Origin: SIG701 sp045539595
GTDB taxonomy: Bacteria; Bacillota; Clostridia; Oscillospirales; CAG-272
DNA length: 64,000 nucleotides
NCBI GenBank assembly: GCA_045539595.1
Contig: JAZQFQ010000020.1
Location: forward strand, 1 to 64,000
Reading direction: 5' to 3'
The notes below the pieces were generated by a model, which worked only from the letters and a program-made list of their open reading frames with translations, had not been told where the DNA came from and did not search any database. Both the position numbers and the translations under genes were made by a program. Each line of letters begins with the position of its first letter. The stretch's first letter is position 1. Of this stretch, positions 1 to 9,172 are shown piece by piece.

Positions 1-2637
1 GGCAAGAGCAAACCGCTCTCCCACACCCCGTGGAACGAACATCCCCGCCCCCAGATGAAGCGTACCAACTGGCACTCTCTGGACGGCGTGTGGCAGCTGG
101 ACGGCCAGCCCATCATCGTTCCCTTCCCGCCCCAGTCCAAACTGTCCGGCTGGCAGGGTGAAGTGGGCGATGAGCTTCACTATGAAACCACCTTTACCGT
201 CCCCGCCAAGCTGCAGGGCCAGCGTCTGCTCCTCCACTTCGGCGCGGTAGATCAGGTGGCGGAAGTAACCCTCAACGACCGATTTCTTGGCCGTCACGAA
301 GGCGGCTACCTCCCCTTCTCCTTTGACATCACCGACGCCGTCACCGGCGGCGATAACCACCTGACCGTCAAGGTCATTGACAATCTGGCTCACTACTATC
401 CCTACGGCAAGCAGACCAACAACCCCAAGGGCATGTGGTATACCCCGGTCAGCGGCATCTGGCAGACCGTATGGCTGGAAGCCCGTCCTGCGGCGTATAT
501 CCGATCCTTCTTTGTCCAGACGAAACTGGACGGCACGGTTACCTACGATGTGGAGTTGTCCCCGGCTGCCGAGGGACAGATTCTGACAGCGGATTTCGCC
601 GGTGTGCATGCCGAGGCCTGTGTGCAGAACGGTCAGGCCCGGCTGATCATGAACATAGAAAATCCCGCGCTTTGGACGCCGGAGGATCCCTATCTGTATG
701 AGGGAACGCTGGCCGTCGGCGGAGATGCGGTATCCACCTATTTCGGCATCCGCGAGATCGGCACCGATGTATTCGGCGCAAACAACCGCCGCTACATCAC
801 CCTGAACGGCAAGCCGTACTTTATAAACGGCGTACTGGATCAGTCCTTCAACCCGCAAGGATTCTTTACCTTGCCCTCCGACGAGGATTGCCGGGAGGAG
901 ATCGTGCGCGCCAAGCGACTGGGCATCAACATGATGCGTATCCACATCAAGGCGGAGGAACCCCTGAAGCTGTACTGGGCGGACCGTCTGGGCATGCTCA
1001 TCATGGCGGACATCCCCTGCTTCTGGGGCGATCCCACCGAGGATACCAAGGCACAGTACGAGATCGAGATGGAAGACCAGATCGTGCGGGACCGCAATCA
1101 TCCGGCGCTGTTCTACTGGGTAGTATTCAATGAATCCTGGGGCTTGTTCAGCCACGGTACCGATGCCAGCGGAAACGGTCTCTCCGAATACACCAAAGAA
1201 ACGGCGGATTGGGTTGTAAAATGCTATCACCGGGTAAAGGAGATGGATCCCACCCGTCTGGTGGAGGACAACTCCGTATGCAAGCGGGATCACACCGTGA
1301 CCGATGTGAACTCCTGGCACTTCTACTCCAACGGATACACCCGGGTGAAGGGTGTTATAGACGATTTCTGCAACACTGCCTACATCGGTACCCAGGCAAA
1401 TTACAAAGAAGGCTACACCATGGGTGACGTCCCCTGCATGAACAGCGAATGCGGTGCGGTATGGGGCGTCAAAGGCAACGCCGGCGACAGCGATATCGCA
1501 TGGCAGTACAAATACATGATTAACGAATTCCGACTCCACGACAAGCTGTGCGGATTCATCTTTACGGAATTCCACGACGTGGTCAACGAATTCAACGGAT
1601 ACTACAAGATCAACAACGACGACAAGGATTTCGGCTACGGAGACTTTGGTATGAATCTGCGGGATCTGCACAGCCAGGATTACCTGGGCGCGGACTTCGC
1701 ACCCATGACCACGGTAAATCCCTATGATACCGTCAGCATTCCGCTGGTGGCATCCAGCTTCACCGATGCCCGTCACGGACGGACACTGCGGGTGGATTGG
1801 CAGTTGACGGTGATGGATCCGCTGGATGGAGATTACATCGCGGACAGCGGTGAATATCAGCTGGTATGGAGCGGATACGGTACCTTCCCGGCCGGGGAGA
1901 TCCATCTGGAGATGCCCGCGCACGACGGCACGGCGGTGCTGTCCTGGGCACTGATGGATGGGGACGAGACGGTCATGCAGAACTATCTGTTGTTCGACAT
2001 TGACGGCGGCAAGCGGGAGGACGCGCTGGTGCTGGAGCCTTCGGATTTTGCCTCATCCGGCTTTGCAAAAGCATTTGCGGTACAACAGGGCAACAAGCTG
2101 AACGGATTGGGCGGCAGCGGCTGCTTCACGGCGGAAATATGCGCCGAGGATATTCCCGGCTTTGCCGAGGCGGACAATCTGCGGATCGTGCTGGAGGCAT
2201 CTACCCGTGCGGCTATGACCCGGGATTATCCCGAGGACATGGTGGAAAAGAAGGTGGATCTGGACTACATGCTGGGCTATCGCTGTGATGCGGGTGAGAA
2301 CCGGAATACCTTCCCCCAGACGGACAGCGTTAAGAATCCGGGCATGCTGGAGGTGCTCATCGACGGCGTACCCGTCAAGCGGATGTGGCTGGAGGATTGC
2401 CCGGCAGATGCCCGCGGCATGCTGTCCCACCATTATCAGCCCGACGACCAGTTGTTGGATGAGGCCGGCAGCTACGGTTATCTGTGCGATATCGCCGTGC
2501 CCTCTGCTCTTCTGTTCAAGCTGAAGGAGAAGGACACCTTTACCCTCACTGTGCGCATGTGCGATGACTGCGGTCTGTCCCTCTACGGCCGCCGCAGCGG
2601 ACGGTACGGAATCGGTGTAGTGCTTCGCGCAGAATAA
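1..2637 (+). CDS. Glycoside hydrolase family 2 enzyme (5' end outside window)
   Basis: Probable beta-galactosidase- or beta-glucuronidase-type retaining exo-glycosidase. The frame is open from base 1 and reads into a typical GH2 beginning (HPRPQM...NW.SLDGVWQL), so the Met at 55 is internal and the true start lies upstream of the window. The order is a jelly-roll sugar-binding domain, an Ig-like domain, then a TIM barrel. The barrel carries the acid/base Glu in FNESWG (about residue 360 counted from base 55) and a likely nucleophile Glu in FTEFHD (about 505). A further C-terminal beta-domain of about 300 residues follows. No signal peptide can be judged. The substrate cannot be fixed from sequence. 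Stop is TAA at 2635. No strong terminator follows before the next promoter. Confidence 0.9.
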   Translation, partial: GKSKPLSHTPWNEHPRPQMKRTNWHSLDGVWQLDGQPIIVPFPPQSKLSGWQGEVGDELHYETTFTVPAKLQGQRLLLHFGAVDQVAEVTLNDRFLGRHEGGYLPFSFDITDAVTGGDNHLTVKVIDNLAHYYPYGKQTNNPKGMWYTPVSGIWQTVWLEARPAAYIRSFFVQTKLDGTVTYDVELSPAAEGQILTADFAGVHAEACVQNGQARLIMNIENPALWTPEDPYLYEGTLAVGGDAVSTYFGIREIGTDVFGANNRRYITLNGKPYFINGVLDQSFNPQGFFTLPSDEDCREEIVRAKRLGINMMRIHIKAEEPLKLYWADRLGMLIMADIPCFWGDPTEDTKAQYEIEMEDQIVRDRNHPALFYWVVFNESWGLFSHGTDASGNGLSEYTKETADWVVKCYHRVKEMDPTRLVEDNSVCKRDHTVTDVNSWHFYSNGYTRVKGVIDDFCNTAYIGTQANYKEGYTMGDVPCMNSECGAVWGVKGNAGDSDIAWQYKYMINEFRLHDKLCGFIFTEFHDVVNEFNGYYKINNDDKDFGYGDFGMNLRDLHSQDYLGADFAPMTTVNPYDTVSIPLVASSFTDARHGRTLRVDWQLTVMDPLDGDYIADSGEYQLVWSGYGTFPAGEIHLEMPAHDGTAVLSWALMDGDETVMQNYLLFDIDGGKREDALVLEPSDFASSGFAKAFAVQQGNKLNGLGGSGCFTAEICAEDIPGFAEADNLRIVLEASTRAAMTRDYPEDMVEKKVDLDYMLGYRCDAGENRNTFPQTDSVKNPGMLEVLIDGVPVKRMWLEDCPADARGMLSHHYQPDDQLLDEAGSYGYLCDIAVPSALLFKLKEKDTFTLTVRMCDDCGLSLYGRRSGRYGIGVVLRAE

Positions 2638-2701
2638 GTGAAAATGGTCATTTTTCTGACGAACTCCCGCCAAATAATCGTGTAATTTGTACAAAATCGC
2701 C

Positions 2702-2732
2702 TTGGACGCGGCCCCTTCATTTATGATATAAT
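2702..2732 (+). promoter_or_regulatory. Promoter of the small coiled-coil gene
   Basis: An extended -10, TGA-TATAAT (2724-2732), lies 38 bases before the ATG at 2771. A poor -35 (TTGGAC, 2702) sits at a long 19-base spacing, so the extended -10 is the stronger evidence. Confidence 0.55.
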
Positions 2733-2770
2733 GGATATACGATAGAAAAGTATCCAATGGAGGGAGCAAC

Positions 2771-3121
2771 ATGGCAAACACGGCAGTCCGGCATCGCCTG
2801 TACGGAATCGGTGAGGTTCTGGAGCGGACGGAAGATAAGATCTGCGTTCGTTTTGCAAACGCCGGTGAGAAAAGTTTTCTGTATCCGGATGCGTTTGCGA
2901 CTCATCTGTCCTATGAGGACGGGAAGATGCAATCCGCCGTCATGGAGCAGCTGAAAGAGCGGGCGGAAGCGGAAAAGGCGGCATCCGAAGCCCGGGAAAA
3001 GCTGCGTTTGGAGAACATGGAAGCGGAAAAGCTGAAACAAAAGCAGTTGGCCGCTGCCAGAAAAAGATCCACCGCCAAACGGCCTCGCAAGAGCGCGGCG
3101 GCAGTGGAAACAAAAGAATAA
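2771..3121 (+). CDS. Small protein with SH3-like N-terminus and basic coiled coil
   Basis: 116 residues of unknown function. Residues 1-50 (HRLYGIGEV..., then VRFANAGEKSFLYPDAF) resemble the small barrel found at the start of several Clostridial proteins (V.HR.fG.G.V ... V.F..G.K.F.yPdaF). Residues 55-100 are a highly charged alpha-helical coiled coil rich in Glu, Ala and Lys. The last 20 residues are Lys/Arg-rich, which suggests nucleic-acid or ribosome contact. No signal or membrane segment is seen. The start is supported by GGAGGGA eight bases upstream. It is monocistronic, between its own promoter and a strong terminator. The family resemblance is inferred by eye. Confidence 0.75.
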   Translation: MANTAVRHRLYGIGEVLERTEDKICVRFANAGEKSFLYPDAFATHLSYEDGKMQSAVMEQLKERAEAEKAASEAREKLRLENMEAEKLKQKQLAAARKRSTAKRPRKSAAAVETKE

Positions 3122-3127
3122 GAAACA

Positions 3128-3156
3128 GGGGATACCGTTTGGGTATCCCCTATGTT
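3128..3156 (+). terminator. Rho-independent terminator
   Basis: GGGGATACC (3128-3136) pairs perfectly with GGTATCCCC (3142-3150) around a 5-base loop, followed by TATGTTTTT. Confidence 0.85.
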
Positions 3157-3225
3157 TTTACAAAACTCCCAATTACTTTTTGGGTTCCCTTAGACTACAA
3201 TGAAAAAGGAACGATAAATTGGAAT

Positions 3226-3987
3226 TTATATGTGTATTTGAAAATCACCAAAATCAAAAATACCGTTACCTTGTTCGAGGTTGTTTTGGCTGTGTATTTC
3301 GCAAAATGCATCGTAAATTCTGTCGACTATTCCGATGGGAATATTGATTTCATGATGTGAAGGACATATTTTTTGTATATCAAGTTTTCTGATTTTATCA
3401 ACCGAATACATGAAGTCAATCGGATTCGTCGATGGGTAGAATACATCAAGGCATCCGCTATATATCAGATCGCCCGAAAACAAATATCCACGCACTTTTT
3501 CATAAAAGCAACAATGTCCGGGAGAGTGTCCAGGAGTATGAAGAACTTGAAGCCTTCTATTGCCTAATTCTATAATGTCACCGTCACGCATAGTGAATGA
3601 AGGCATACCTTGAAAAACTTGATAGCTATCAATTTTGAAATCGCTTGGAAAATCACATGGCTTTCGAGTGAGATTTTCTTTGACCATTTCAAGAGGGATC
3701 GGAAACTTTTCGAATATCCAAGTTATCTCTTTTTCATGCACGGCAAAATCACGAAAATACTTGTGGCCACCGATATGATCCCAATGAACATGAGTTGTTA
3801 TTACAAGGACAGGCAAAGAAGTAATACTGTTAACAACGCTTTTTATATTTGCCACGCCTAAACCGGAATCTATTAAAACGGCGCGTTCTGTGCCGAGCAA
3901 TAAATAGCAATGTGTTTCTTCCCAGTGCCCATATTCACTTATTGCTAATGTTTCATTATCAATCTTTTCGATATGAAACCATTCCAT
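3226..3987 (-). CDS. MBL-fold metallo-hydrolase
   Basis: A 253-residue cytoplasmic metallo-beta-lactamase-fold hydrolase (glyoxalase II-like). It has the signature HVHWDHIGG (His66, His68, Asp70, His71), HTPGHSPGH (His154), SGDLI (Asp173) and a final PSHHE His (about 211), so a complete two-metal site. The sequence is clearly more AT-rich than the genes on both sides and uses different codons (many AAA, ATA, TTT), which suggests recent acquisition. GGAGGATG lies 6 bases before the ATG, and a -10-like TATAAT (4017-4022, minus strand) lies just upstream. It is monocistronic. The substrate is unknown; the fold covers thioesters, lactones and phosphodiesters. Confidence 0.85.
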   Translation of the reverse strand: MEWFHIEKIDNETLAISEYGHWEETHCYLLLGTERAVLIDSGLGVANIKSVVNSITSLPVLVITTHVHWDHIGGHKYFRDFAVHEKEITWIFEKFPIPLEMVKENLTRKPCDFPSDFKIDSYQVFQGMPSFTMRDGDIIELGNRRLQVLHTPGHSPGHCCFYEKVRGYLFSGDLIYSGCLDVFYPSTNPIDFMYSVDKIRKLDIQKICPSHHEINIPIGIVDRIYDAFCEIHSQNNLEQGNGIFDFGDFQIHI

Positions 3988-4109
3988 AGCACATCCTCCA
4001 TCAAATTGGATTTACCATTATAACATAATTCAATGGATGAATTTTAGTTTGTCGAACACGTTTCTATAGATCAGGAACACAAAATCGAATTGGGACTTAC
4101 AAAAAGCCG

Positions 4110-5336
4110 TTATTTTGCCCAGGTGCCGTTCACAAAGATGGGCGTAGCCTTGCCGTCTTTGTAGCCGGTGATGGTCATATCCGGCGCGCCGATCATGAAA
4201 TCCACATGAATCATGCTGTCGTTGATGCCCAGTTTCTGGCACTCCTCCAGGGTCTTGTTCTGGAAATCGTCGATGGTATCCATGAATCCGCGCCCCAGTG
4301 CCACATGGCAGCTGGCGTTCTCATCAAAGAGGGTGTTATAGAACAGCACGCCGCTCTCGGAGATGGGGCTGTCCTTCGGCACGAGAGCCAACTCGCCCAG
4401 GTAGGCGGCGCCCTCATCCATGCTCAGCATACGATCCAGAAGGGGCTTGCCCACTTCTGCATCCCACTCAACGGCTTTGCCGTCTTTGAAGGTGATGTAG
4501 AAGTTATCGATCAGCTGGCCCTGATAGGAAAGGGGCTTGGTGGAAACCAGTTTACCGTCGGCGCATCCCTTTTTGGGGCTGGTAAAGATCTCCTCGGTGG
4601 GCATGTTGGGGTTGAAGAAGTTGCCCAGCAGAGACACCTCCCCGCCGCCGCACCAATGGCCTTCGGGAATGAGGGAGGCACGGAAATCCGTTCCGTTGGA
4701 GCTCTTATATTCCAGATAGTCGAACTTCTGCTCGTTAAGCCATGCACATCTTGCTTTGAACGCCTCGTTGTGCTTGTCCCACTCAGCCACGGGATCGTTA
4801 TCCTTGGTGACGCGGACGGTCTTCAGAATCTCCTCCCACAGCATCTCATAGGCGCGGTTCTTCTTCTCGCCGGGGAACACTTTCTTCGCCCATGCGTAGG
4901 AAGGAACGGCCACGATGGTCCACTGCTCCTTATTCTCCAGCGCGTCGTTGTACTTCTTCACGATGGGATAGGTGGCGATGCGGGCCTTTTGCATCTTTTC
5001 CTGATTGATGCCGCGGAGGCCGTCGGGATCCTCACCGATGATGTGGATGCGGCAGGGCACCTCCTCCACCGCCAGCTTCAGTTTCTCCTCTTCCCACGCG
5101 GGAACGGTGGACAGGGATTTCAGTGTGCGGTACTTGTAGTGCATTTTGGTGATGGCCTGGCAGCTCCACTCGTGATCCACGCGGGATGCGCCTGCCTTGT
5201 AGCACTCCTCGGTCACATAGGCGGCAAATTCGCTGTGCTCCACGCTGGCGCTGATTACGACCACCTGTCCTTTTTTCACATTGGCACCTACGCGGGCAAC
5301 CAGTGCCGCGTATTTTTTCATCATAGTTTTTGTCAT
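4110..5336 (-). CDS. M29-family aminopeptidase (AmpS/PepS-like)
   Basis: A 408-residue intracellular metal-dependent aminopeptidase that releases N-terminal amino acids from peptides. The family hallmarks are visible: an N-terminal Rossmann-like half (GANVKKGQVVVI), then NGTDF, FTSP, YLGELALV, NASCHVALG and IHVDFMIG, which supply the expected Glu/His/Asp metal ligands. I chose the start MTKTMMKKY at 5336 because GGAG sits 7 bases upstream. A longer frame reaching 5447 would run through the promoter and is rejected. The length fits the family. It has its own promoter, divergent from the YegP-like gene. No convincing terminator was found downstream. Confidence 0.92.
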   Translation of the reverse strand: MTKTMMKKYAALVARVGANVKKGQVVVISASVEHSEFAAYVTEECYKAGASRVDHEWSCQAITKMHYKYRTLKSLSTVPAWEEEKLKLAVEEVPCRIHIIGEDPDGLRGINQEKMQKARIATYPIVKKYNDALENKEQWTIVAVPSYAWAKKVFPGEKKNRAYEMLWEEILKTVRVTKDNDPVAEWDKHNEAFKARCAWLNEQKFDYLEYKSSNGTDFRASLIPEGHWCGGGEVSLLGNFFNPNMPTEEIFTSPKKGCADGKLVSTKPLSYQGQLIDNFYITFKDGKAVEWDAEVGKPLLDRMLSMDEGAAYLGELALVPKDSPISESGVLFYNTLFDENASCHVALGRGFMDTIDDFQNKTLEECQKLGINDSMIHVDFMIGAPDMTITGYKDGKATPIFVNGTWAK

Positions 5337-5376
5337 AGTATTCTCCATGTATGTTATCAGAATGGTTTCTTTGAAT

Positions 5377-5405
5377 ATTGTACACCACACAGCGGTGGAA
5401 GTCAA
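5377..5405 (-). promoter_or_regulatory. Promoter of the M29 aminopeptidase gene
   Basis: Minus strand: TTGACT (5400-5405), 17-base spacer, TACAAT (5377-5382), 41 bases before the chosen start. Confidence 0.75.
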
Positions 5406-5436
5406 GGAATCCCGGGAGATATTTTCGACAGGATTC

Positions 5437-5466
5437 TTGACAGGCATTTGCTGTATAGTGTATAAT
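5437..5466 (+). promoter_or_regulatory. Promoter of the YegP-like gene
   Basis: TTGACA (5437-5442), 18-base spacer, TATAAT (5461-5466): both hexamers are perfect consensus. It is divergent from the aminopeptidase promoter, and the two -35 boxes are about 30 bases apart. Confidence 0.85.
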
Positions 5467-5543
5467 AACCACAGATGGGTGTGTTATACGCACCCGGATT
5501 GTTCATACTGAAATACTTTATTTACTATAAGGAGACATGTGTC

Positions 5544-5915
5544 ATGGGAAAGTTTGCAGTTAGAAAGACCAACACCGGCTTCAAATTTGATCTGGTTGCC
5601 GGCAACGGCGAGACTATCGCGACCTCTGAGGTATATGCCGCTGAGGCATCCTGCCTGAACGGTATCGCCAGCGTAGTGAAGTGCTCTGCTGCCGCTGAAG
5701 TAGAGGATCTCACCGCAGAAGTTGTAGAGACCAAGAAGCATCCCAAATTTGAAGTGTACGCCGACAAGGCGGGCGAATTCCGTTTCCGTCTGAAGGCTAC
5801 CAACGGTCAGGTCATCGCCGTATCCGAAGGATACAAGGCAAAGGCATCCTGCCTGAATGGCATCGAGAGCGTAAAGAAGAACGCCGCTGACGCTGAAACC
5901 GTTAAGGAATACTGA
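5544..5915 (+). CDS. Tandem YegP/DUF1508 protein
   Basis: A 123-residue protein with two copies of the YegP (DUF1508) beta-sandwich domain. Copy 1 covers about residues 2-48 (GKFAV...FKFDL.A.NGE.IATSE.Y.A..SCLNGI.SV) and copy 2 about 72-118 (PKFEVY...FRF.LKA.NGQVIAVSE.Y.AKASCLNGI.SV). The repeats share the SCLNGI-SV core. A 20-residue Glu/Val-rich linker joins them. The biological role of the family is not established. Start Met at 5544 is fixed by AAGGAG at 5529-5534. A consensus promoter and an excellent terminator suggest strong monocistronic expression. Confidence 0.9.
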   Translation: MGKFAVRKTNTGFKFDLVAGNGETIATSEVYAAEASCLNGIASVVKCSAAAEVEDLTAEVVETKKHPKFEVYADKAGEFRFRLKATNGQVIAVSEGYKAKASCLNGIESVKKNAADAETVKEY

Positions 5916-5927
5916 TACTTATTAAAA

Positions 5928-5957
5928 AATCCCACGGCACAAGCCGTGGGATTTTTT
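5928..5957. terminator. Bidirectional terminator between convergent genes
   Basis: AATCCCACGGC (5928-5938) and GCCGTGGGATT (5943-5953) form an 11-bp stem with an ACAA loop, A-rich before and T-rich after. It serves the YegP-like gene (+) and the aldo/keto reductase (-). Confidence 0.9.
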
Positions 5958-5964
5958 GTCTATA

Positions 5965-7086
5965 TCAGGCATCCTTGTAATGCTCTGCCACTTCTTTCAG
6001 ATGCTGGATGATGGGCAGATGCTGGGGGCAGACCTGCTCACACTGACCGCATTCCAGGCACTGATCGGCCGCGCCGAACTCCTTGGTCAAATTGACGTAA
6101 TAAGACTCCTGGGGCGTCCAGGATTTGCCGGGCATCTCCTGTTTATCCGCGTTGTACAAAGAGAAATACTGAGGGATGGGGATGCCGACGGGACAGCCGT
6201 CCACGCAATAGGCGCATCCCGTACAGGGGATGGCGATGCTTCCGTTGATGAATCCCACAGCGCGGCGGATGATTTCCTGCTCTTCCCCGCTCAGCGGCTT
6301 CTGATCCATCATATAGGAAGTGTTGTCCAGCAACTGCTCCATATTGCTCATGCCGGAGAGCACCATGAACACGTTATCCAGATCCGCCGTGAAGCGGACA
6401 GCCCAGGATGCCACGGACATATCCGGCTGATGGCGTTGGAACATATCTTTCACGGCTTCGGGCACATTGGCCAGCGTGCCGCCTTTCACCGGCTCCATCA
6501 CGATGACGGGGACGCCGTGGCGGGTAGCCACTTCGTAGCACTTGCGGGACTGGACGCCCTCGCTGTCCCAATCCAGGTAATTGATCTGGAGCTGTACGAA
6601 CTCCATCTCCGGATGCTCCGTCAGCACCTGGTCAAGAAACTCCGCGTCATCGTGGAAGGAGAATCCCATATGACGCACCAGGCCGGCCGCCTTCTTATCC
6701 CGGAGCCAGGTAAAGCAATCCATATCGTTATAGGCGGCATAATTCTCCCGCCCGATGGCGTGGAGCAGATAATAATCAAAATAGGTTACGCCGGTTTTCT
6801 TCAGCTGCTCGCCGAAGATACGATCCCGGTCCTCCTTGGTTTTCACAAAAGAGGAATGCAGTTTGGTGGCAAGGGTATAGGCATCCCGGGGATGCCGCAC
6901 CACCAGTGCCTCGCGGATAGCGCACTCGCTTTGAAAATTGCAATACATCCACGCGGTATCGAAATAGGTAAATCCCCGCGCGAGGAAGGTATCCACCATT
7001 TCTTTCAGATGCTCGATATCGATTTTCTTCTCTCCGTCCACTTCCTTCGTGGGAAGGCGCATCAGGCCAAAGCCCAGTTTTTTCAT
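5965..7086 (-). CDS. Aldo/keto reductase with C-terminal 4Fe-4S domain
   Basis: A 373-residue NAD(P)H-dependent oxidoreductase of the Fe-S-containing AKR group common in anaerobes. The N-terminal TIM barrel (residues 1 to about 270) starts with LGFGLMRLP and carries the catalytic tetrad region FDTAWMY...E and the Lys of ATKL. The C-terminus holds a ferredoxin-like module with CTGCAYCVDGCPVGIPIP and CLECGQCEQVCPQHLPI, which would ligate two 4Fe-4S clusters. I chose Met at 7086 because the upstream extension runs through the promoter and has no AKR similarity. The physiological substrate is unknown. It is a single gene with its own promoter. Confidence 0.9.
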   Translation of the reverse strand: MKKLGFGLMRLPTKEVDGEKKIDIEHLKEMVDTFLARGFTYFDTAWMYCNFQSECAIREALVVRHPRDAYTLATKLHSSFVKTKEDRDRIFGEQLKKTGVTYFDYYLLHAIGRENYAAYNDMDCFTWLRDKKAAGLVRHMGFSFHDDAEFLDQVLTEHPEMEFVQLQINYLDWDSEGVQSRKCYEVATRHGVPVIVMEPVKGGTLANVPEAVKDMFQRHQPDMSVASWAVRFTADLDNVFMVLSGMSNMEQLLDNTSYMMDQKPLSGEEQEIIRRAVGFINGSIAIPCTGCAYCVDGCPVGIPIPQYFSLYNADKQEMPGKSWTPQESYYVNLTKEFGAADQCLECGQCEQVCPQHLPIIQHLKEVAEHYKDA

Positions 7087-7122
7087 AATATCCACTGCCT
7101 TTCGGTTCGTATCTTTACATAT

Positions 7123-7151
7123 ATTATACATTTTCTTCCCCGCCGTAGCAA
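7123..7151 (-). promoter_or_regulatory. Promoter of the aldo/keto reductase gene
   Basis: Minus strand: TTGCTA (7146-7151), 17-base spacer, TATAAT (7123-7128), 37 bases before the start codon. Confidence 0.7.
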
Positions 7152-7281
7152 GGGGGAACGGAAAACTTTGCTGAAATGTCAGACCAAGTACACCATATTT
7201 TTGAAAACAAGTCAACCGGTTGGCGAAAAGCGAGCGCCCTTGCAGGCACGCCGTTGATCAACGCCAGGTGCAATACAACAA

Positions 7282-7307
7282 AAAAGAGAGCCTTGGGGCT
7301 CTCTTTT
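7282..7307 (-). terminator. Terminator after pepF
   Basis: AAAAGAGAGCC (7282-7292) and GGCTCTCTTTT (7297-7307) form an 11-bp stem with a 4-base loop. On the minus strand it ends in a T run, closing the ABC-argF-pepF operon. Confidence 0.85.
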
Positions 7308-7318
7308 CGTTTGATATA

Positions 7319-9094
7319 TCACAGCTGCTCGAATTCTTCCAGGGCCGCCTTGAAGGATGCCATGCAGGCCTCGAAGGCGTCGGGCTTGGTCAGATCCACG
7401 CCGGCCAGTTTCAAGAGTTCTACGGGACTGTCGCTGCCGCCGGAGGACAGGAAGCGGAAGTAATCATCCACAGCGGTCTGGCCTTCCTTCAGGATTCGCT
7501 CGGCGATGGACACGGCGGACACGATACCGGTGGCGTACTTATACACATAGAACCGGCGATACAGATGGGGGATCCGCGCCCATTCGTAGGCGATCTCGGG
7601 ATCGGACTCCACGGCGGGGCCGTAGTACTTCTTATTCAGCTCCAGATAGGCCTGGCAGAGGGCATCTTTGGTGAGAGGCTGGCCCTTCTCTGCCATATCG
7701 TGGGACAGATACTCAAACTCCGCGAACTGGGTCTGGCGGAACAAAGTGCCCTTCAGGGTATCCATATAATAGGAAAGGAGATACTTCTTCAGCTTCACGT
7801 CGTCCGTGTTTTTCAGCAGATGCTTGAGCAGAAGAACCTCGTTGACGGTGCTGGCCACTTCGGCCACGAAAATCTTGTAGCTGGCCTTCTCGTAGGGCTG
7901 ATTCCGCTCGGAGAAGTAGGAGTGCATGGCGTGACCCAGCTCATGGGCTACGGTGAACACATCGCCCGTGGTCTTCTGGTAATTGAGAAGCACGTAGGGA
8001 TGCTTCAATCCGAACACACTGATGGAGTAAGCGCCGCTGCGTTTGCCCTCGGTTTCCTCCACGTCGATCCATCCGTTATCGTGGGCCTGCTGCAGAAGCT
8101 GTCCGTACTGCTCACCCAAAGGAGCCAGTCCTTCCTTGACGATGCGGAAGGCCTCGTCGTAATCCACGCGGATCTCCGCATCCTCCACCAGGGAGGTATA
8201 GATATCGTACATATGGAGCGTCTTGACACCCAGGATCTTTTTGCGGTCCTTGAAGTAGCGATGCAGGAGCGGCAGATTCGCGTTCACGCTGTCGAGGAGG
8301 TTCTTGTAAACCTGCACATCCACGTCCTCACCGGCCAGGGCCATCTCCAGGCAGGAGTTGTACTTGCGGGTGCGGGCCAGGAACACGTCCTTATCGATAT
8401 TGCCCACATAGGTGGCGGTGATGGTGTTGATCAGATCCATATAGACCTTATTGAATGCCTTGAATGCGGCGCGGCGGACGCGGCGATCGGGGGAATGGAG
8501 CATGAGGCCGTAGGTGCCGTGGGTCAGGCGGACCTTTTCACCGTTCACACGGATGGTGGGCAAGGGCAGATCGGCGTTGTTGATCATGGAGAAGATATTC
8601 TGGAATCCGCCGAAGATACGGGACTCCTGGGAGAGGAGGGTTTCGATCTCCTCGGAAAGTACGTGGGGCTTGCCTTTGATGATGCCGCGGATGGTATAAT
8701 CATAATCCTTCAGGCGGGGATCGGCGGCCAGCTCCTCCAGTTTCTCCACCGGCAGGGCGGTCAATTCCGGATTGATGAAGGACACGTTCGCGGAGAATTT
8801 CATCGACAGCATCTGCACGCGGGTTTGGAGAGCATCAAACTCGGACAGGCGGGTATCCTCATCCCGACGCATGAAGGCGTACACGGACAAAAGGCTCAGA
8901 TCCTTCACCACCGCGTTGACTTCTTCCATGCAGGCAAGGATGGTTTCGGCATTGTTCAACTTGCCTTTGTAGGCGGAAAAATCCAATTTTCCCTCCAGGG
9001 AGGCATACAGATCATCCCATTCTTTCTGGGAGGCGAAGATATCGTCGGTATTCCATTTCCGGCTGGCGGGAACGTCTTTTCTTTCTTTTGCCAT
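7319..9094 (-). CDS. pepF: Oligoendopeptidase F
   Basis: A 591-residue cytoplasmic zinc endopeptidase of family M3B that cleaves short peptides. The zinc-binding HELGHAMHS (His-Glu-x-x-His) lies near residues 380-390, with the downstream Glu helix (FVAEVASTVNE) about 25 residues later. N-terminal helical lobe features (RKWNTDDIFAS, the DE.tRLSEFDAL helix) match PepF. The length is normal. It starts at MAKERK with AAAGGATG upstream. It is the last gene of the minus-strand run, 78 bases after the OTC gene, so it is probably co-transcribed with the amino-acid transporter. This links peptide breakdown to arginine/ornithine handling. Confidence 0.93.
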   Translation of the reverse strand: MAKERKDVPASRKWNTDDIFASQKEWDDLYASLEGKLDFSAYKGKLNNAETILACMEEVNAVVKDLSLLSVYAFMRRDEDTRLSEFDALQTRVQMLSMKFSANVSFINPELTALPVEKLEELAADPRLKDYDYTIRGIIKGKPHVLSEEIETLLSQESRIFGGFQNIFSMINNADLPLPTIRVNGEKVRLTHGTYGLMLHSPDRRVRRAAFKAFNKVYMDLINTITATYVGNIDKDVFLARTRKYNSCLEMALAGEDVDVQVYKNLLDSVNANLPLLHRYFKDRKKILGVKTLHMYDIYTSLVEDAEIRVDYDEAFRIVKEGLAPLGEQYGQLLQQAHDNGWIDVEETEGKRSGAYSISVFGLKHPYVLLNYQKTTGDVFTVAHELGHAMHSYFSERNQPYEKASYKIFVAEVASTVNEVLLLKHLLKNTDDVKLKKYLLSYYMDTLKGTLFRQTQFAEFEYLSHDMAEKGQPLTKDALCQAYLELNKKYYGPAVESDPEIAYEWARIPHLYRRFYVYKYATGIVSAVSIAERILKEGQTAVDDYFRFLSSGGSDSPVELLKLAGVDLTKPDAFEACMASFKAALEEFEQL

Positions 9095-9172
9095 GGTGAT
9101 TCATCCTTTCTTATATATAATTTCATGCACAAATGGGGGTGTCACACTCGTGCCATCCCCATTTCATTTTTA

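Noticed and set aside
4206..5465. A plus-strand frame of 419 codons
   Set aside because: Antisense to the M29 aminopeptidase, low-complexity, spans both divergent promoters.
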